The notes: generated by a model not told the origin, from the sequence alone. A stretch of 64,000 bases of DNA from Nocardia sp. CY41 (GCF_009829325.1 NZ_VUOS01000019.1:124001-188000), one strand, 5' to 3'; counted from the first letter of the stretch, positions 8,984 through 18,223 are shown. Translations and numbers: made by a program.

Positions 8984-9352
8984 ATGACTTCCGGACAGAC
9001 AGAAATCTGGCACAACCCGCGGTGCAGCAAGAGCCGCAACGCCACGGCGTTCCTGAACGAGGCCGGTGTCGGCTACACCGTGCGGAAGTATCTGGACCAG
9101 CCGCCGACGGCCGACGAGCTGCGGGAGGTGCTGCGGCGGCTGGAGGCCGAACCGTGGGACATCACCCGCACCGGTGAGCAGGTCGCCAAGGACCTCGGGA
9201 TGGCGAACTGGCCGCGGACCGACGCGGACCGGGACCGCTGGATCGACGCGCTGGTCGAACATCCGGCGCTGATCCAGCGGCCGATCGTGCTCACCGCCGA
9301 CGGCGGAGCAGTGGTGGCCCGCGACGAGGCCGCACTGCGCGACCTGCTCTGA
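8984..9352 (+). CDS. ArsC/Spx-family reductase-like protein
   Basis: A 122-residue thioredoxin-fold protein of the glutaredoxin-coupled arsenate reductase (ArsC) family. The N-terminal motif is WHNPRCSKSRNA, with the single catalytic-type Cys followed by Ser-Lys-Ser, and the conserved Arg lies in the family's LIQRPIVL segment near residue 95. Length is typical. No other arsenic-resistance gene is nearby, so arsenate may not be the substrate and a general redox role is equally likely. It is divergent from the 8378 gene with about 100 bp between starts. Confidence 0.88.
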   Translation: MTSGQTEIWHNPRCSKSRNATAFLNEAGVGYTVRKYLDQPPTADELREVLRRLEAEPWDITRTGEQVAKDLGMANWPRTDADRDRWIDALVEHPALIQRPIVLTADGGAVVARDEAALRDLL

Positions 9353-9407
9353 CCGCCGCCCAACGGCCGGTCCCACCGGGCGGGCCTCGACGGTAGGGTC
9401 GGCGGGC

Positions 9408-10088
9408 ATGAAGGTACAACTGCGCCACAGCCCGGCCGCCGCCATCGCGCGGTGCTTTCTCGCCGGCGGCGAGCCGATGCGGGTCGAGAGCGGCGCCATG
9501 GTGGCGCACTCGGCGGGAGTCATGTTGCAGGCCAAGGCCGAAGGCGGCATCCTGGCCGGGTTGAAGCGGTCGGTGTTGGCGGGGGAATCGTTCTTCGTCT
9601 CGACCTTCACCGCGCCGCCGCAGGGCGGGTGGGTCGACGTGGCGCCCGCGCTCCCCGGCGATGTGCTCAACCTGCAGATCACCCCGGATCGGCCGTTCTT
9701 CATCAGCCGTGGGGGCTGGATCGCCAACTCGCACGGCGTGCAAGTGGAGAGCAAATGGGGCGGCTTCGCCAATCTGTTCGGCGGCGAGGGCGGGTTCGGT
9801 CTGCGCGCGCACGGCGAGGGCGAGATCGTGGTGGGCGTGTTCGGTGCGATCGATGTGATCGACCTGCAGCCGGGGGAGCCGATCACGATCGACACCGGGC
9901 ACGTCGTCGCCTACGACCTGACGATGAATTTCGGCATCCGGCGGGCGGTCTCGGGCCGCTCGATCCAGTCCTTGAAGTCCGGTGAGGGCTTCGTCTTCGA
10001 CTTCACCGGTCCCGGCCGGGTGCTGCTGCAGACGCGCAATCCCGGCGCGTTCGCCGCCTGGGCCGGATCGGCTGCTTCGTCCAGCTGA
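9408..10088 (+). CDS. AIM24/TIGR00266-family protein
   Basis: A 226-residue protein with the AIM24 double-stranded beta-helix fold. Landmarks are MRVESGAMVAHSAGVMLQAK near the N-terminus, GESFFVSTFTA near residue 62, and GEGEIVVGVFGAIDVIDLQPGEP-type strands later, shown by the stretch GEPITIDTGHVVAYD. Molecular function in bacteria is unknown; eukaryotic members are mitochondrial. It follows the ArsC-like gene by 55 bp in the same direction and may be cotranscribed. Confidence 0.88.
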   Translation: MKVQLRHSPAAAIARCFLAGGEPMRVESGAMVAHSAGVMLQAKAEGGILAGLKRSVLAGESFFVSTFTAPPQGGWVDVAPALPGDVLNLQITPDRPFFISRGGWIANSHGVQVESKWGGFANLFGGEGGFGLRAHGEGEIVVGVFGAIDVIDLQPGEPITIDTGHVVAYDLTMNFGIRRAVSGRSIQSLKSGEGFVFDFTGPGRVLLQTRNPGAFAAWAGSAASSS

Positions 10089-10094
10089 TCACGA

Positions 10095-10682
10095 TCATCC
10101 GTCCGCCGGGAAACCGGCACCGGACAGCAGGTCGGTGACGAGCAGGCGGGTGTCCGGGACGAAAGGCCAGTCCGGATCGGCCAGATGCGCCAGCAACTCG
10201 GCGTCGGTCCACCACCAGCCCTCGGCGATCTCGTCGGGTTGGTGGCGCACCGGCCCGTCGTAGCGCAATTCGTACGCGAACAGGTGGCAGCGCATCGGCC
10301 GGCCGTTCCATTCGCCGTCCCAGGAGACCCTCGCCCGTGGTTGCGGTGAGAGATCGGCAGGGTCCGGAATGACGCCCAGTTCTTCGGCGACCTCCCGCAG
10401 CGCTGTCTCGCGCGGCGCTTCGCCGGGCGCGACCACACCACCGGCCAGACAGTCGTGCATGCTCGCGAAAACGAGTTTGGTATCGGTGCGGCGGTGCACG
10501 TAAACGCGCAGGCCGTCCCAGGACCGCAGGAGGACACCGGCACTGGCGTGCCACAATCCGTCGCGATAGACCGTGGCCCGCTCGGCCGCGCCCACCGGGT
10601 TGCCCGCCGGATCGTAGACCGCGATCAGTTCCGCTCCCGGATCTCCGGCGTGGGGCGACCCATGATCTGGTGGAGCGGACAT
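10095..10682 (-). CDS. NUDIX hydrolase
   Basis: A 195-residue enzyme expected to hydrolyse nucleoside-diphosphate-linked compounds. The NUDIX box is complete: GGVVAPGEAPRETALREVAE followed by ELG, fitting GX5EX7REUXEEXGU. Other features are ELIAVYDPAGNPVG at the N-terminus and EIAEGWWWTDAELLAHLADP. This resembles the isopentenyl-diphosphate-isomerase-like NUDIX subgroup (YfcD type) that begins with the same AVYD..G..VG segment, but the true substrate is unknown. The ATG at 10682 is preferred over upstream starts because the domain begins immediately. It diverges from the deazaflavin-dependent gene at 10736. Confidence 0.88.
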   Translation of the reverse strand: MSAPPDHGSPHAGDPGAELIAVYDPAGNPVGAAERATVYRDGLWHASAGVLLRSWDGLRVYVHRRTDTKLVFASMHDCLAGGVVAPGEAPRETALREVAEELGVIPDPADLSPQPRARVSWDGEWNGRPMRCHLFAYELRYDGPVRHQPDEIAEGWWWTDAELLAHLADPDWPFVPDTRLLVTDLLSGAGFPADG

Positions 10683-10735
10683 GGATCGAGAGTAACGTGA
10701 ACACCGCACGCCACAGGGAGAGAGGATCGCCGCCC

Positions 10736-11116
10736 ATGGTGCTTCCGCACGCACTGGCGAAGTTCAACCGGCATGTCACCAATCCGACCGCGGGCCTGGT
10801 CGCGGGGCGCGCGCCCGGCTTCGGCATCGTGCTGCACAAGGGCAGGAAGTCGGGACGGTCCTACCGCACCCCGGTGATGGTCTTCGAACAGGACGGCGCC
10901 TACCGGATCGCGCTGACGTACGGCCGTGACGTCGACTGGGTCAAGAACATTCGCGCGACGGACGGCTTCGCGCTGGAGACCCACGGTCGCGTCGTCGAGC
11001 TGACCGACCCGGTCGTGCGGCACGATCCGACCGCGGCGTGGGCGCCGGTGGGGGTGCGGCAGGTACTGAAGACGATCTCGGCGGAGTATTACGTGGAGTC
11101 CCGTCCGGCGGGGTGA
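10736..11116 (+). CDS. Deazaflavin-dependent nitroreductase-family protein, short
   Basis: A 126-residue Ddn-family split-barrel protein with IVLHKGRKSGRSYRTPVMVF and YGRDVDWVKNIRATDGF, the equivalents of the two motifs seen in the 8378 gene. It lacks the long N-terminal helix of that paralogue. F420H2-dependent reduction of a small molecule is the family role; the substrate is unknown. The start is ATG 10736 with GGGAGAGAGG upstream; the frame extends upstream to 10670 but that part overlaps the divergent NUDIX start and is not protein-like. Confidence 0.87.
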   Translation: MVLPHALAKFNRHVTNPTAGLVAGRAPGFGIVLHKGRKSGRSYRTPVMVFEQDGAYRIALTYGRDVDWVKNIRATDGFALETHGRVVELTDPVVRHDPTAAWAPVGVRQVLKTISAEYYVESRPAG

Positions 11117-11133
11117 ACCGCGCGTCGGACGCA

Positions 11134-11931
11134 CTACGCGCCTTGCACCGACTGGACCGTGCGGCTCAGTACCGAGGGCGGTAGCCCGAACGTCCGGCGG
11201 CAGGTGCGGGTCAGGTCGGCCCCGTCGGAGAAGCCTGCCGCATGTGCGGCTGCCGTGAGATCGTCACCGGCCAGCGCGCGGGTGCGTGCGATGTGCAATC
11301 GCAACCAGAGGATGTAGCGGCGCAACGGAATTCCCATCTGCTCGGTGAACAGATGCGACAGCCGGGGCGCCGGGATCCCGAGCTGCCGAGCGACATCCGA
11401 GCCGCGCACCGAGCCCGCGCGCACCAGGGCGGGGAGCAGTTGCAGCGCCGCGGTGATCACCGCGTGCCGCTCGCCCCCACCCGACGACTCGTCCTGCGGC
11501 AGCAGGTCCTCGACGACCGCGGTGACCTGTGCGGTCAGATCGCCGCCCGCGGCGACGATGCCCAGCGTGTCGGTGCTGTCGGCCCAGCCGTTGAGGTGCG
11601 CCCTCCGGTCGGCCGCCGCGCCCGCGGCGGTCTCGGGGTCGAGATAGACGGCCGTGCCGTGCGCGGACCCCACGTCGATCCGGTGCGGCGCGTCGGTCGG
11701 CACGATGACGTGCGTGCCCTGCTTGCGCACGCCGCTGCCGTCCACCACCACGATCGGCGTGCTCGCGGCCACGATCTGCACCGCGTGGTGCGCGTGCAAC
11801 TCCGTCGGGCCGATCGATCCGGCGAAGGCCAGGACGCCCGGCCGGAGCAGTGCGGCACCCGCCTGCGGTGGTTCGTCCGCTGCGCCCACAGGCGACATCG
11901 AGAAGCCGTCGGTGACCAGAGCCTTCATCAT
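11134..11931 (-). CDS. AraC-family transcriptional regulator
   Basis: A 265-residue regulator. The N-terminal half is cupin-like (ELHAHHAVQIVAASTPIVVV), probably ligand sensing. The C-terminal half has the two AraC helix-turn-helix units: LGIPAPRLSHLFTEQMGIPL then ILWLRLHIARTRALAGDDLT and AAHAAGFSDGADLTRTCRRT. Length is typical. The ATG at 11931 follows GGGAG. No obvious target gene is adjacent in the same direction; the convergent 10736 gene ends 17 bp away. Confidence 0.9.
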   Translation of the reverse strand: MMKALVTDGFSMSPVGAADEPPQAGAALLRPGVLAFAGSIGPTELHAHHAVQIVAASTPIVVVDGSGVRKQGTHVIVPTDAPHRIDVGSAHGTAVYLDPETAAGAAADRRAHLNGWADSTDTLGIVAAGGDLTAQVTAVVEDLLPQDESSGGGERHAVITAALQLLPALVRAGSVRGSDVARQLGIPAPRLSHLFTEQMGIPLRRYILWLRLHIARTRALAGDDLTAAAHAAGFSDGADLTRTCRRTFGLPPSVLSRTVQSVQGA

Positions 11932-12105
11932 GGGATGCTCCCGGCTGAGACACGCACGCTGAATCCTGGGATGAGCGTATCGGTTTCGCGCGGGCGGTAT
12001 TCCCGATTCCTCCGATTACGGCCGACCCCGCCGATCACTCCACGGCGGGATTCCGGCATCGATCATGAGTTCGCCGCTCGATTGCTCGCAGCGGAAGAAC
12101 GCCGG

Positions 12106-12393
12106 TCAGCTCTCCGAGACCTCGACCCCGCGCCAGAACGCGACGTAGTCCTTGATCTGCGCCGCCTTGGTCTTCGGCTGCGAGTAGTACCAGGCGGCGT
12201 CGGTGTTGGATTCGCCGTCGACCACCACGGTGTAGTAGCTGGCGGTGCCTTTCCACGGGCAGTAGGTGTGTGTGTCGGAGGGCTGGAAGAACTCCGGGCT
12301 GATCGAATCCGGCGGGAAGTAGTGGTTGCCCTCGACGATGATGGTGTCGTTGCTGGTCGCGAGGACGCGGCCGTGCCAGGTTGCCGTTGCCAT
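12106..12393 (-). CDS. DUF427 domain protein
   Basis: A 95-residue complete DUF427 protein. Family landmarks are ATWHGRVLATSNDTIIVEGN at the N-terminus, FPPDSI, the THTYCPWKGTASYYTV core and AAWYYSQPKTKAAQIKDYVA. The biochemical role of the family is not established. The ATG at 12393 is chosen because homology starts there; the frame continues upstream over the NUDIX gene as shadow. It lies downstream of the NUDIX gene on the same strand, 64 bp apart. Confidence 0.88.
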   Translation of the reverse strand: MATATWHGRVLATSNDTIIVEGNHYFPPDSISPEFFQPSDTHTYCPWKGTASYYTVVVDGESNTDAAWYYSQPKTKAAQIKDYVAFWRGVEVSES

Positions 12394-12457
12394 ACTTCGA
12401 TTCTGCCCCGATCTCACCCGGTGGCGGCGGCCGAACCTGTCGCGCGCAACCGCGCGG

Positions 12458-13120
12458 TCACACGGGGTGGTCCGGCCGCGCCGCGCGCCGATGGAGTTCG
12501 ACGGCCAACGCCACGAGTTCGCCCAGGTGCTCGCCGTCGGATTCGGCACGCCGCATCGCCTCGGCGACGGGGAAGGTGCGGACCTCGAGAATCTGCTCGG
12601 CGCCGCCGGGATTGGTCGGCGCGGAGTCGAGCACCACGTCCGCGGTGCACCAGAGCCACGCCTTGTGCGGGTGGGGCTGCCATTCCCGATACGGCGCGGG
12701 GCGATTGCTGGTCGCGTGGTGGGCGCCGAACCAGCTGATCGGCCCGATCGGGCGCGCTCCCGCCTCCTCGCGCAGTTCCCGGCGCACGCATTCGTCGATC
12801 GACTCGCCGCGTTCCCTGGTGCCGCCGGGGATCAGCCAGATGCCGCGATCGTCGCGGCACAGCACGATCTCCTCGCCGACGAAACAGACGACGTGGATAT
12901 TCGTGACCAACTCGTCCGACGGCAGCGTGGTGGAGAACCGCACGTCCAGATCCCCCCACGCCCAGTGGGTCGGTGTGTGCAGCACGGGATAGCGGTCGGC
13001 GAGCGTCACAGGACGACGGTAGCGGTCGACGAGGGATCGTGTCCGCCGGATTTCTGCGGGTGTGCGGCGACATGCACGGGGTGCGGCCGGGTTCGGCGCT
13101 GCTCCGGTCCGGGTTGTCAC
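12458..13120 (-). CDS. NUDIX hydrolase
   Basis: A 220-residue NUDIX protein with box GGTRERGESIDECVRRELRE followed by EAG, and the preceding strand VLCRDDRGIWLIPGG. Flanking segments (HTPTHWAWGDLDVRFS; NIHVVCFVGEEIVL) are unlike the other NUDIX gene here. The GTG at 13120 has a strong GGAGG eight bases upstream, which outweighs the weaker internal GTG at 13009 that would remove an Arg-rich N-terminal 37 residues. The substrate is unknown. Confidence 0.85.
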   Translation of the reverse strand: MTTRTGAAPNPAAPRACRRTPAEIRRTRSLVDRYRRPVTLADRYPVLHTPTHWAWGDLDVRFSTTLPSDELVTNIHVVCFVGEEIVLCRDDRGIWLIPGGTRERGESIDECVRRELREEAGARPIGPISWFGAHHATSNRPAPYREWQPHPHKAWLWCTADVVLDSAPTNPGGAEQILEVRTFPVAEAMRRAESDGEHLGELVALAVELHRRAARPDHPV

Positions 13121-13157
13121 GTCCGTATCCTCCGGCGCGGCGGATGCGGACGTACGA

Positions 13158-14373
13158 TCAGCGTTCCCGGGCCAGTGTCCGGTAACTCACGTTCCAGAAC
13201 CACTCCACCGGCCCCCGCTCGAAGCGACGCAACCACAGGTGTGCTCCGCTCGCGATGACCAGCGCGACCAGCACGTAGACGGCGATGGTGAAGGGGACGC
13301 GGTCGTCGGATGCCACGCGCGCGGCGAGTCCGAATCCCCAGCCGTAGCACAGCATCGAAGCCACCAGATTCTGCAGGATGTAGCAACTGAGCGCGGTGCG
13401 GCCGATCTCGGTGAGGCGGCGCCCGGCGAACCCGACCGCGGGCCGCCGCAGGTACCACTCGGCGACCGCCGCCAGGATGCCGAGGGCGACGAACGGTGCG
13501 CTGCCGTAGCGAGTGAACAGGATGAGGTCGCCGCCGCCGGCGATGCCGACGGCCAGGTCGATCGGTGCGGCGATGCCGAAGCCCACGATCATGAGCCGCT
13601 GACGGATTCGCGCGCCTTCCGGACCGAACACGCCGGCGCGGAACAGCCGCGCGCCGGTCAGGAACAGCGCGACCGACATCGCGAACACGAAGATCGCCTC
13701 CATCCGGAACAGCCCGGCGTTGCCGAGCCGGAACATCGCGAGATCCCAGAAGGAGCCGTCGGCGTACGGATTCGGGTCGAGCCCGCCGCGTGCCGCCGCG
13801 TCTCGCCGCGGCGCGAAGGCCAGGACGAGCGCGATCAGGGTCAGCAGCGTCACGTGCACGGCGGCGGCGCCGATCAGCCAGCGTCGCTGCGCCCGCTCGC
13901 CGGTGGCCAGCACGAACGCGACGACCAGTCCGGTCACCGCGTAGCCCGTCAGCACGTCGAACTCGGCGACGAACACGAAATTCAGCAGACCGTCCACGAA
14001 CAGCAGACCCGCGCGCCAGGGGTAGTCGCCCGGCCAGCGCCGCCCGGCCCTGGTCGCCGAGCCCCGCTGGATGGCGAGGCCGACGCCGAACATGATGGTC
14101 AGCAGGCCCAGGAACTTGCCTTGGGCGAGCTGCTGGAGCACCCGCTCGGTCCACAACCAACCGTCGGCCTGCCCGCCCAGGCCGTGGAGATAGCCGATCA
14201 GCCCCCTCCGGATCGGTCATGATCCAGACATTGGTGGCGAGGGTGCCCAGGATCGCGATCCCGCGCAGCACGTCCAACGCGACGAGCCGGGCGGGTGCGG
14301 GCAACGCCGGCGGAGCGGGCGCGGGGTGCTGTCCGGTGGTCTGCGTGGGGCGGGCCGCGGGCGATTCGGGCAT
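13158..14373 (-). pseudogene. DUF418 membrane protein, frameshifted
   Basis: About 405 residues in two frames. The N-terminal part from ATG 14373 (PARLVALDVLRGIAILGTLA, then TNVWIMTDPEG) is the usual DUF418 opening with the first membrane helix. Frame is lost in a G-run near 14203-14207; removing one G restores LIGYLHGLGGQADGW and joins the rest, which continues as WTERVLQQLAQGKFLGLLTI through several membrane helices to FWNVSYRTLARER. The C-terminal half has the typical DUF418 segment LTEIGRTALSCYILQNLVAS. DUF418 proteins are polytopic membrane proteins with suspected transport or acyltransferase-like roles. A G-run indel may be a sequencing error, in which case the gene is intact. Confidence 0.8.
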
Positions 14374-14494
14374 GTCCCGACTATCACGCCGACCTGCGCC
14401 GCGAGGAGTCCTCCGGAAGTACCACCTGCGGTATGACATTGGACTCCGCCGGTCGCGACCGGTTCGGCCGGGTGCGTGACCTAGGCTCGATGCC

Positions 14495-15994
14495 ATGCAG
14501 CGCATCATCGGAATAGAGGTCGAATACGGCATCTCGACCCCGACCGAGCCGTCGGCCAACCCGATCCTCACCTCGACCCAGGCGGTCCTGGCCTACGCCG
14601 CGGCCGAGGGCGTGCCGCGCGCGAAGCGCACCCGCTGGGACTACGAGGTGGAGTCGCCGCTGCGCGACGCGCGCGGATTCGACCTGAGCCGGATGAACGG
14701 GCCCGCGCCGGTGATCGACGCCGACGAGGTCGGGGCGGCCAACATGATCCTCACCAACGGCGCCCGGCTCTACGTCGACCACGCGCACCCGGAATACTCC
14801 GCGCCCGAGGTCACCGACCCGCTGGACGCGGTGATCTGGGACAAGGCGGGCGAGCGGGTGATGGAGGCCGCCGCGCGGCACGCCTCCAGCGTGCCGGGGG
14901 CCCCGCGGCTGCAGCTGTACAAGAACAACGTCGACGGCAAGGGCGCCTCGTACGGCACCCACGAGAACTACCTGATGAGCAGGGACACCCCGTTCAACCA
15001 GATCATCGTCGGGCTCACGCCGTTCTTCGTGTCCCGGCAGGTGGTCTGCGGCTCCGGCCGGGTCGGCATCGGCCAGTCCGGCGACCACGCGGGCTTCCAG
15101 TTGTCCCAGCGCTCGGACTACATCGAAGTCGAGGTCGGCCTGGAGACCACACTCAAGCGGGGCATCATCAACACCCGCGACGAACCGCACGCCGACGCCG
15201 ACAAGTACCGCAGGCTGCACGTCATCATCGGTGACGCCAATCTGGCCGAGATGTCGACCTACCTCAAGGTCGGCACCACCGCGCTGGTCCTCGATCTGAT
15301 CGAGGCGGGCGAGGACCTGTCGGACCTGCAACTGGCGCGCCCGGTCACCGCGGTGCACACGATCAGCCACGACCCCACGCTGCGGGCGACCGTCGCGCTC
15401 GCCGACGGCCGGGAGCTGACCGGCCTCGCCTTGCAGCGGGTCTATCTGGATCGGGTGATCAAATTCGTCGACCGCACCGGAAACGACGACAAACGCGTGC
15501 AGGACATCATCGAGAACTGGGCCATGGTGCTGGACCTGCTCGAACGCGATCCGATGGAGTGCGCGAACCTGCTCGACTGGCCGGCCAAGCTGCGTCTGCT
15601 CGAGGGCATGCGCAGCCGCGAGGGACTCGGCTGGGCGGCCCCCAAGCTGCACCTGATGGACCTGCAGTACTCCGACGTGCGGCTGGACAAGGGGCTGTAC
15701 AACCGCCTGGTCGCCCGTGGCTCGATGAAGCGCCTGATCAGCGAGCAGCAGGTCCTCGACGCCATGACCAACCCGCCCACCGACACCCGCGCCTACTTCC
15801 GCGGCGAATGCCTGCGCCGCTTCGGCGCCGATATCGCGGCGGCCAGCTGGGACTCGGTGATCTTCGACCTGGGCGGCGACTCCCTCGTGCGCATCCCCAC
15901 CCTGGAACCCCGCCGCGGCACCAAAGCCCACGTCGGCAAACTCCTCGACGGCGTGACCACCGCCGCTGACCTGGTGGAGCAGCTGACGACGTAG
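14495..15994 (+). CDS. dop: Depupylase / Pup deamidase Dop
   Basis: A 499-residue protein of the Dop/PafA carboxylate-amine-ligase family. It deamidates the C-terminal Gln of Pup to Glu, which PafA needs, and also removes Pup from substrates. Landmarks are MQRIIGIEVEYGISTPTEPS at the N-terminus (metal-binding Glu residues), the Dop-specific insertion TSTQAVLAYAAAEGVPRAKR near residue 30 that PafA lacks, NGARLYVDHAHPEYSAPE, and INTRDEPHADADKYRRLHVI. It heads the pupylation locus, 325 bp before pup. Pup in this genome ends in Gln, so Dop activity is required. Confidence 0.97.
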   Translation: MQRIIGIEVEYGISTPTEPSANPILTSTQAVLAYAAAEGVPRAKRTRWDYEVESPLRDARGFDLSRMNGPAPVIDADEVGAANMILTNGARLYVDHAHPEYSAPEVTDPLDAVIWDKAGERVMEAAARHASSVPGAPRLQLYKNNVDGKGASYGTHENYLMSRDTPFNQIIVGLTPFFVSRQVVCGSGRVGIGQSGDHAGFQLSQRSDYIEVEVGLETTLKRGIINTRDEPHADADKYRRLHVIIGDANLAEMSTYLKVGTTALVLDLIEAGEDLSDLQLARPVTAVHTISHDPTLRATVALADGRELTGLALQRVYLDRVIKFVDRTGNDDKRVQDIIENWAMVLDLLERDPMECANLLDWPAKLRLLEGMRSREGLGWAAPKLHLMDLQYSDVRLDKGLYNRLVARGSMKRLISEQQVLDAMTNPPTDTRAYFRGECLRRFGADIAAASWDSVIFDLGGDSLVRIPTLEPRRGTKAHVGKLLDGVTTAADLVEQLTT

Positions 15995-16318
15995 CCTCCG
16001 GCAGCGCGTGTCCCGATCGGCTGACGGCACGGCCCGGCAGGGCCTTGCCTCGATCGCCCTATGCCACCACACCAGCTCAGCTAAGGGTTTCGAGCGAGAC
16101 CGGGCATTGTCCGTTCGCGGTCCCGCTCGGACACGAGCCGTGGAGGGGCCGCGAACACGCAGCGCCGCAGGCGCTGCAAGGCAAACACCGCCACACAAAA
16201 TAAGCACACTGTCGGTGCTGGTAGGTAGTGTTGAGGGACGAGCACGGACAATGCTCATGATCGGGATCGTGCTCACGATGGGTCCCGGTCATGGTGAGGA
16301 CAGAGGAGGTCGGCTGCC
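15995..16318. other. dop-pup intergenic region
   Basis: 324 bp with no gene. It holds two hairpins behind dop (16091-16129, and an 8-bp stem at 16159-16177 with a 3-base loop) and then, from about 16195, a less GC-rich stretch that is the likely promoter region of pup-prcBA. No promoter hexamers stand out clearly. Confidence 0.5.
16091..16129 (+). terminator. Terminator-like hairpin after dop
   Basis: The 12-bp stem CGAGCGAGACCG pairs with CGGTCCCGCTCG with one mismatch and a 15-base loop. No T-run follows, as is common in actinobacteria. It may separate dop from the pup-proteasome transcript. Confidence 0.4.
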
Positions 16319-16513
16319 ATGGCACAAGAGCAGACCAAGCGCGCCGGGGGTGGCGACGAGGACGAGGGCCCGGACGGTGTGGATGCCGCCGGTCAGGAGC
16401 GCCGCGAGAAGCTGGCGGAGGAAACCGACGACCTGCTCGACGAGATCGATGACGTGCTCGAGGAGAACGCCGAGGACTTCGTCCGCGCGTACGTGCAGAA
16501 AGGTGGCCAGTGA
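16319..16513 (+). CDS. pup: Prokaryotic ubiquitin-like protein Pup
   Basis: A 64-residue intrinsically disordered modifier. PafA couples its C-terminus to substrate lysines, sending them to the Mpa-proteasome. The C-terminus VRAYVQKGGQ ends in Gly-Gly-Gln, the inactive precursor form that Dop deamidates. The middle (EETDDLLDEIDDVLEENAED) is the acidic helix that forms a coiled coil with Mpa. It starts at ATG 16319 behind GAGGAGG and overlaps prcB by four bases (GTGA). Confidence 0.97.
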   Translation: MAQEQTKRAGGGDEDEGPDGVDAAGQERREKLAEETDDLLDEIDDVLEENAEDFVRAYVQKGGQ

Positions 16514-17364
16514 CAGTCGGTGACCCCTCGCGTCTCCACCTGGGGTACGCCCTCTCGTCCTTCTCCGACTATCTCCGTATGCATGCTCCGGACTTGTTGC
16601 CCGTAAACAGGTTCGGACAGGGTGCCGCCGGAATCTCCGGCGGCACTTCCGCGAAGGAGATCGCTCCGCACGGCACCACCATCGTCGCGGTGAGTTACCG
16701 CGGTGGTGTGCTGATCGCGGGCGACCGGCGTGCCACGCAGGGGAACCTGTTGGCCAGCCGGGATATCGAGAAGGTCTACATCACGGACAGCTATTCCGCG
16801 GCCGGTATCGCGGGCACCGCGGGCATGGCGGTGGAGATGGTGCGAATCTTCGCGGTGGAGCTGGAGCACTACGAGAAGCTCGAGGGCGTGCCGCTGACCT
16901 TCGACGGCAAGGCCAACAAGCTGTCGAAGATGGTGCGTGAGAATTTGCCCGCGGCCTTGCAGGGTCTGGCGGTGGTGCCGATGCTGGTCGGTTACGACCT
17001 GAACGCCACCGATCCGGACAAGGCGGGCCGCATCGTGTCGTTCGATGTGGTGGGTGGACGCAGCGAGGAGCGATTCGGGTACGCCGCGGTCGGTTCCGGC
17101 TCGGTATTCGCGAAGTCGGCGCTGAAGAAGTTGTACGCCAAGGGAATCGATCAGGAGCGTGCGCTGCGCATCGCCGTCGAGTCGCTGTTCGACGCGGCCG
17201 ATGACGACACCGCGACGGGCGGCCCGGATCTGGTGCGCGGCATCTTCCCGACGGCGATCGTGATCGATGAGGAGGGTGCGGTCGAGGTGACCGAGTCGCG
17301 TCTCGAGGAGATCGCGCGCGGCGTCGTCGCCGACCGCGCGGCCGCCGAAGAAGGGAGCGCCTGA
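16510..17364 (+). CDS. prcB: 20S proteasome beta subunit PrcB
   Basis: A 284-residue precursor of the catalytic proteasome subunit. A 55-residue propeptide precedes the Gly-Thr cleavage site in APHGTTIVAVSYRGGVLIAG; Thr56 becomes the N-terminal nucleophile. GDRRATQGNL carries the conserved Asp/Arg, and the active-site Lys lies in the family's IEKVYITD-type segment. The GTG at 16510 overlaps the pup stop, implying translational coupling. It is followed two bases later by prcA. Confidence 0.97.
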   Translation: MTVGDPSRLHLGYALSSFSDYLRMHAPDLLPVNRFGQGAAGISGGTSAKEIAPHGTTIVAVSYRGGVLIAGDRRATQGNLLASRDIEKVYITDSYSAAGIAGTAGMAVEMVRIFAVELEHYEKLEGVPLTFDGKANKLSKMVRENLPAALQGLAVVPMLVGYDLNATDPDKAGRIVSFDVVGGRSEERFGYAAVGSGSVFAKSALKKLYAKGIDQERALRIAVESLFDAADDDTATGGPDLVRGIFPTAIVIDEEGAVEVTESRLEEIARGVVADRAAAEEGSA

Positions 17365-17366
17365 TC

Positions 17367-18167
17367 ATGACGTTGCCGTACTACGCGTCGGCCGAGCAGA
17401 TCATGCGCGACAAGACCGAGCTCGCGCGCAAGGGCATCGGTCGGGGGCGCAGCGTCGTGGTGCTGACGTACGAGAAGGGTGTGCTGTTCGTCGCGGAGAA
17501 CCCGTCCACGACGCTGCACAAGGTGAGTGAGCTGTACGACCGGATCGGCTTCGCCGCGGTCGGCAAGTACAACGAGTTCGAGAACCTGCGCAGGGGCGGC
17601 ATCCTGCAGGCCGACATTCGCGGGTATCAATACGACCGCCGCGACGTCACCGGTCGTGCCCTGGCCAATGCCTACGCGCAGGCCCTTGGCACGATCTTCA
17701 CCGATCAGCTGAAGCCGTACGAGGTGGAGATCTGTGTGGCGGAGGTGGGCTATCCGGAACAGGCCCCGCAATCGGTGCTGTACCGGATCACCTTCGACGG
17801 GTCGATCGTGGACGAGCGGGAGTTCGTGGTGATGGGCGGCACGACCGAGCCGATCGTCACCGCGTTGAAGTCGTCCTACCAGCCGGGTCTGGATCTGGCC
17901 TCCGCGGTGGGTGTGGCGGTGCGGGCGCTGCAGGCGGGCGTGCCGGAAGGGACGGAGAAAGAGAAGCGGGGGCTGGGCGTGAGTTCGCTCGAGGTCGCGA
18001 CCTTGGAGCAGGCGCGTCCACGCCGGGCGTTCCGGCGGGTGGCCGATGCCGCGCTGGAGCGCTTGCTCAGCCCGGCGCAGCCGGACGGCGGGTCCGCTGC
18101 GCAGGAGAGCGGCGCCGAGGCCGAGGCTGCGGAGCCCTCGGCGAAGGACACCCCGCCGGCGGAGTGA
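17367..18167 (+). CDS. prcA: 20S proteasome alpha subunit PrcA
   Basis: A 266-residue alpha subunit forming the gating outer rings of the 20S core. The N-terminus MTLPYYASAEQIMRDKTELA carries the gate residues, followed by RKGIGRGRSVVVLTYEKGVL. The C-terminal tail after about residue 225 is Ala/Glu/Pro-rich and variable, as in other actinobacteria. It begins two bases after prcB ends, in the pup-prcB-prcA operon. A strong hairpin follows at 18190. Confidence 0.97.
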   Translation: MTLPYYASAEQIMRDKTELARKGIGRGRSVVVLTYEKGVLFVAENPSTTLHKVSELYDRIGFAAVGKYNEFENLRRGGILQADIRGYQYDRRDVTGRALANAYAQALGTIFTDQLKPYEVEICVAEVGYPEQAPQSVLYRITFDGSIVDEREFVVMGGTTEPIVTALKSSYQPGLDLASAVGVAVRALQAGVPEGTEKEKRGLGVSSLEVATLEQARPRRAFRRVADAALERLLSPAQPDGGSAAQESGAEAEAAEPSAKDTPPAE

Positions 18168-18189
18168 TCCGCCCGGGCCGACGAGCTCG

Positions 18190-18223
18190 GCGGCCCGCGA
18201 ACGACGTCTCGTTCGCGGGCCGC
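18190..18223 (+). terminator. Terminator hairpin after prcA
   Basis: A perfect 15-bp inverted repeat (GGGCCCGCG-type arm ending AACGA; right arm TCGTTCGCGGGCCGC) with the 4-base loop CGTC lies 22 bp after the prcA stop. It most likely ends the pup-prcBA transcript before pafA. Confidence 0.75.
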
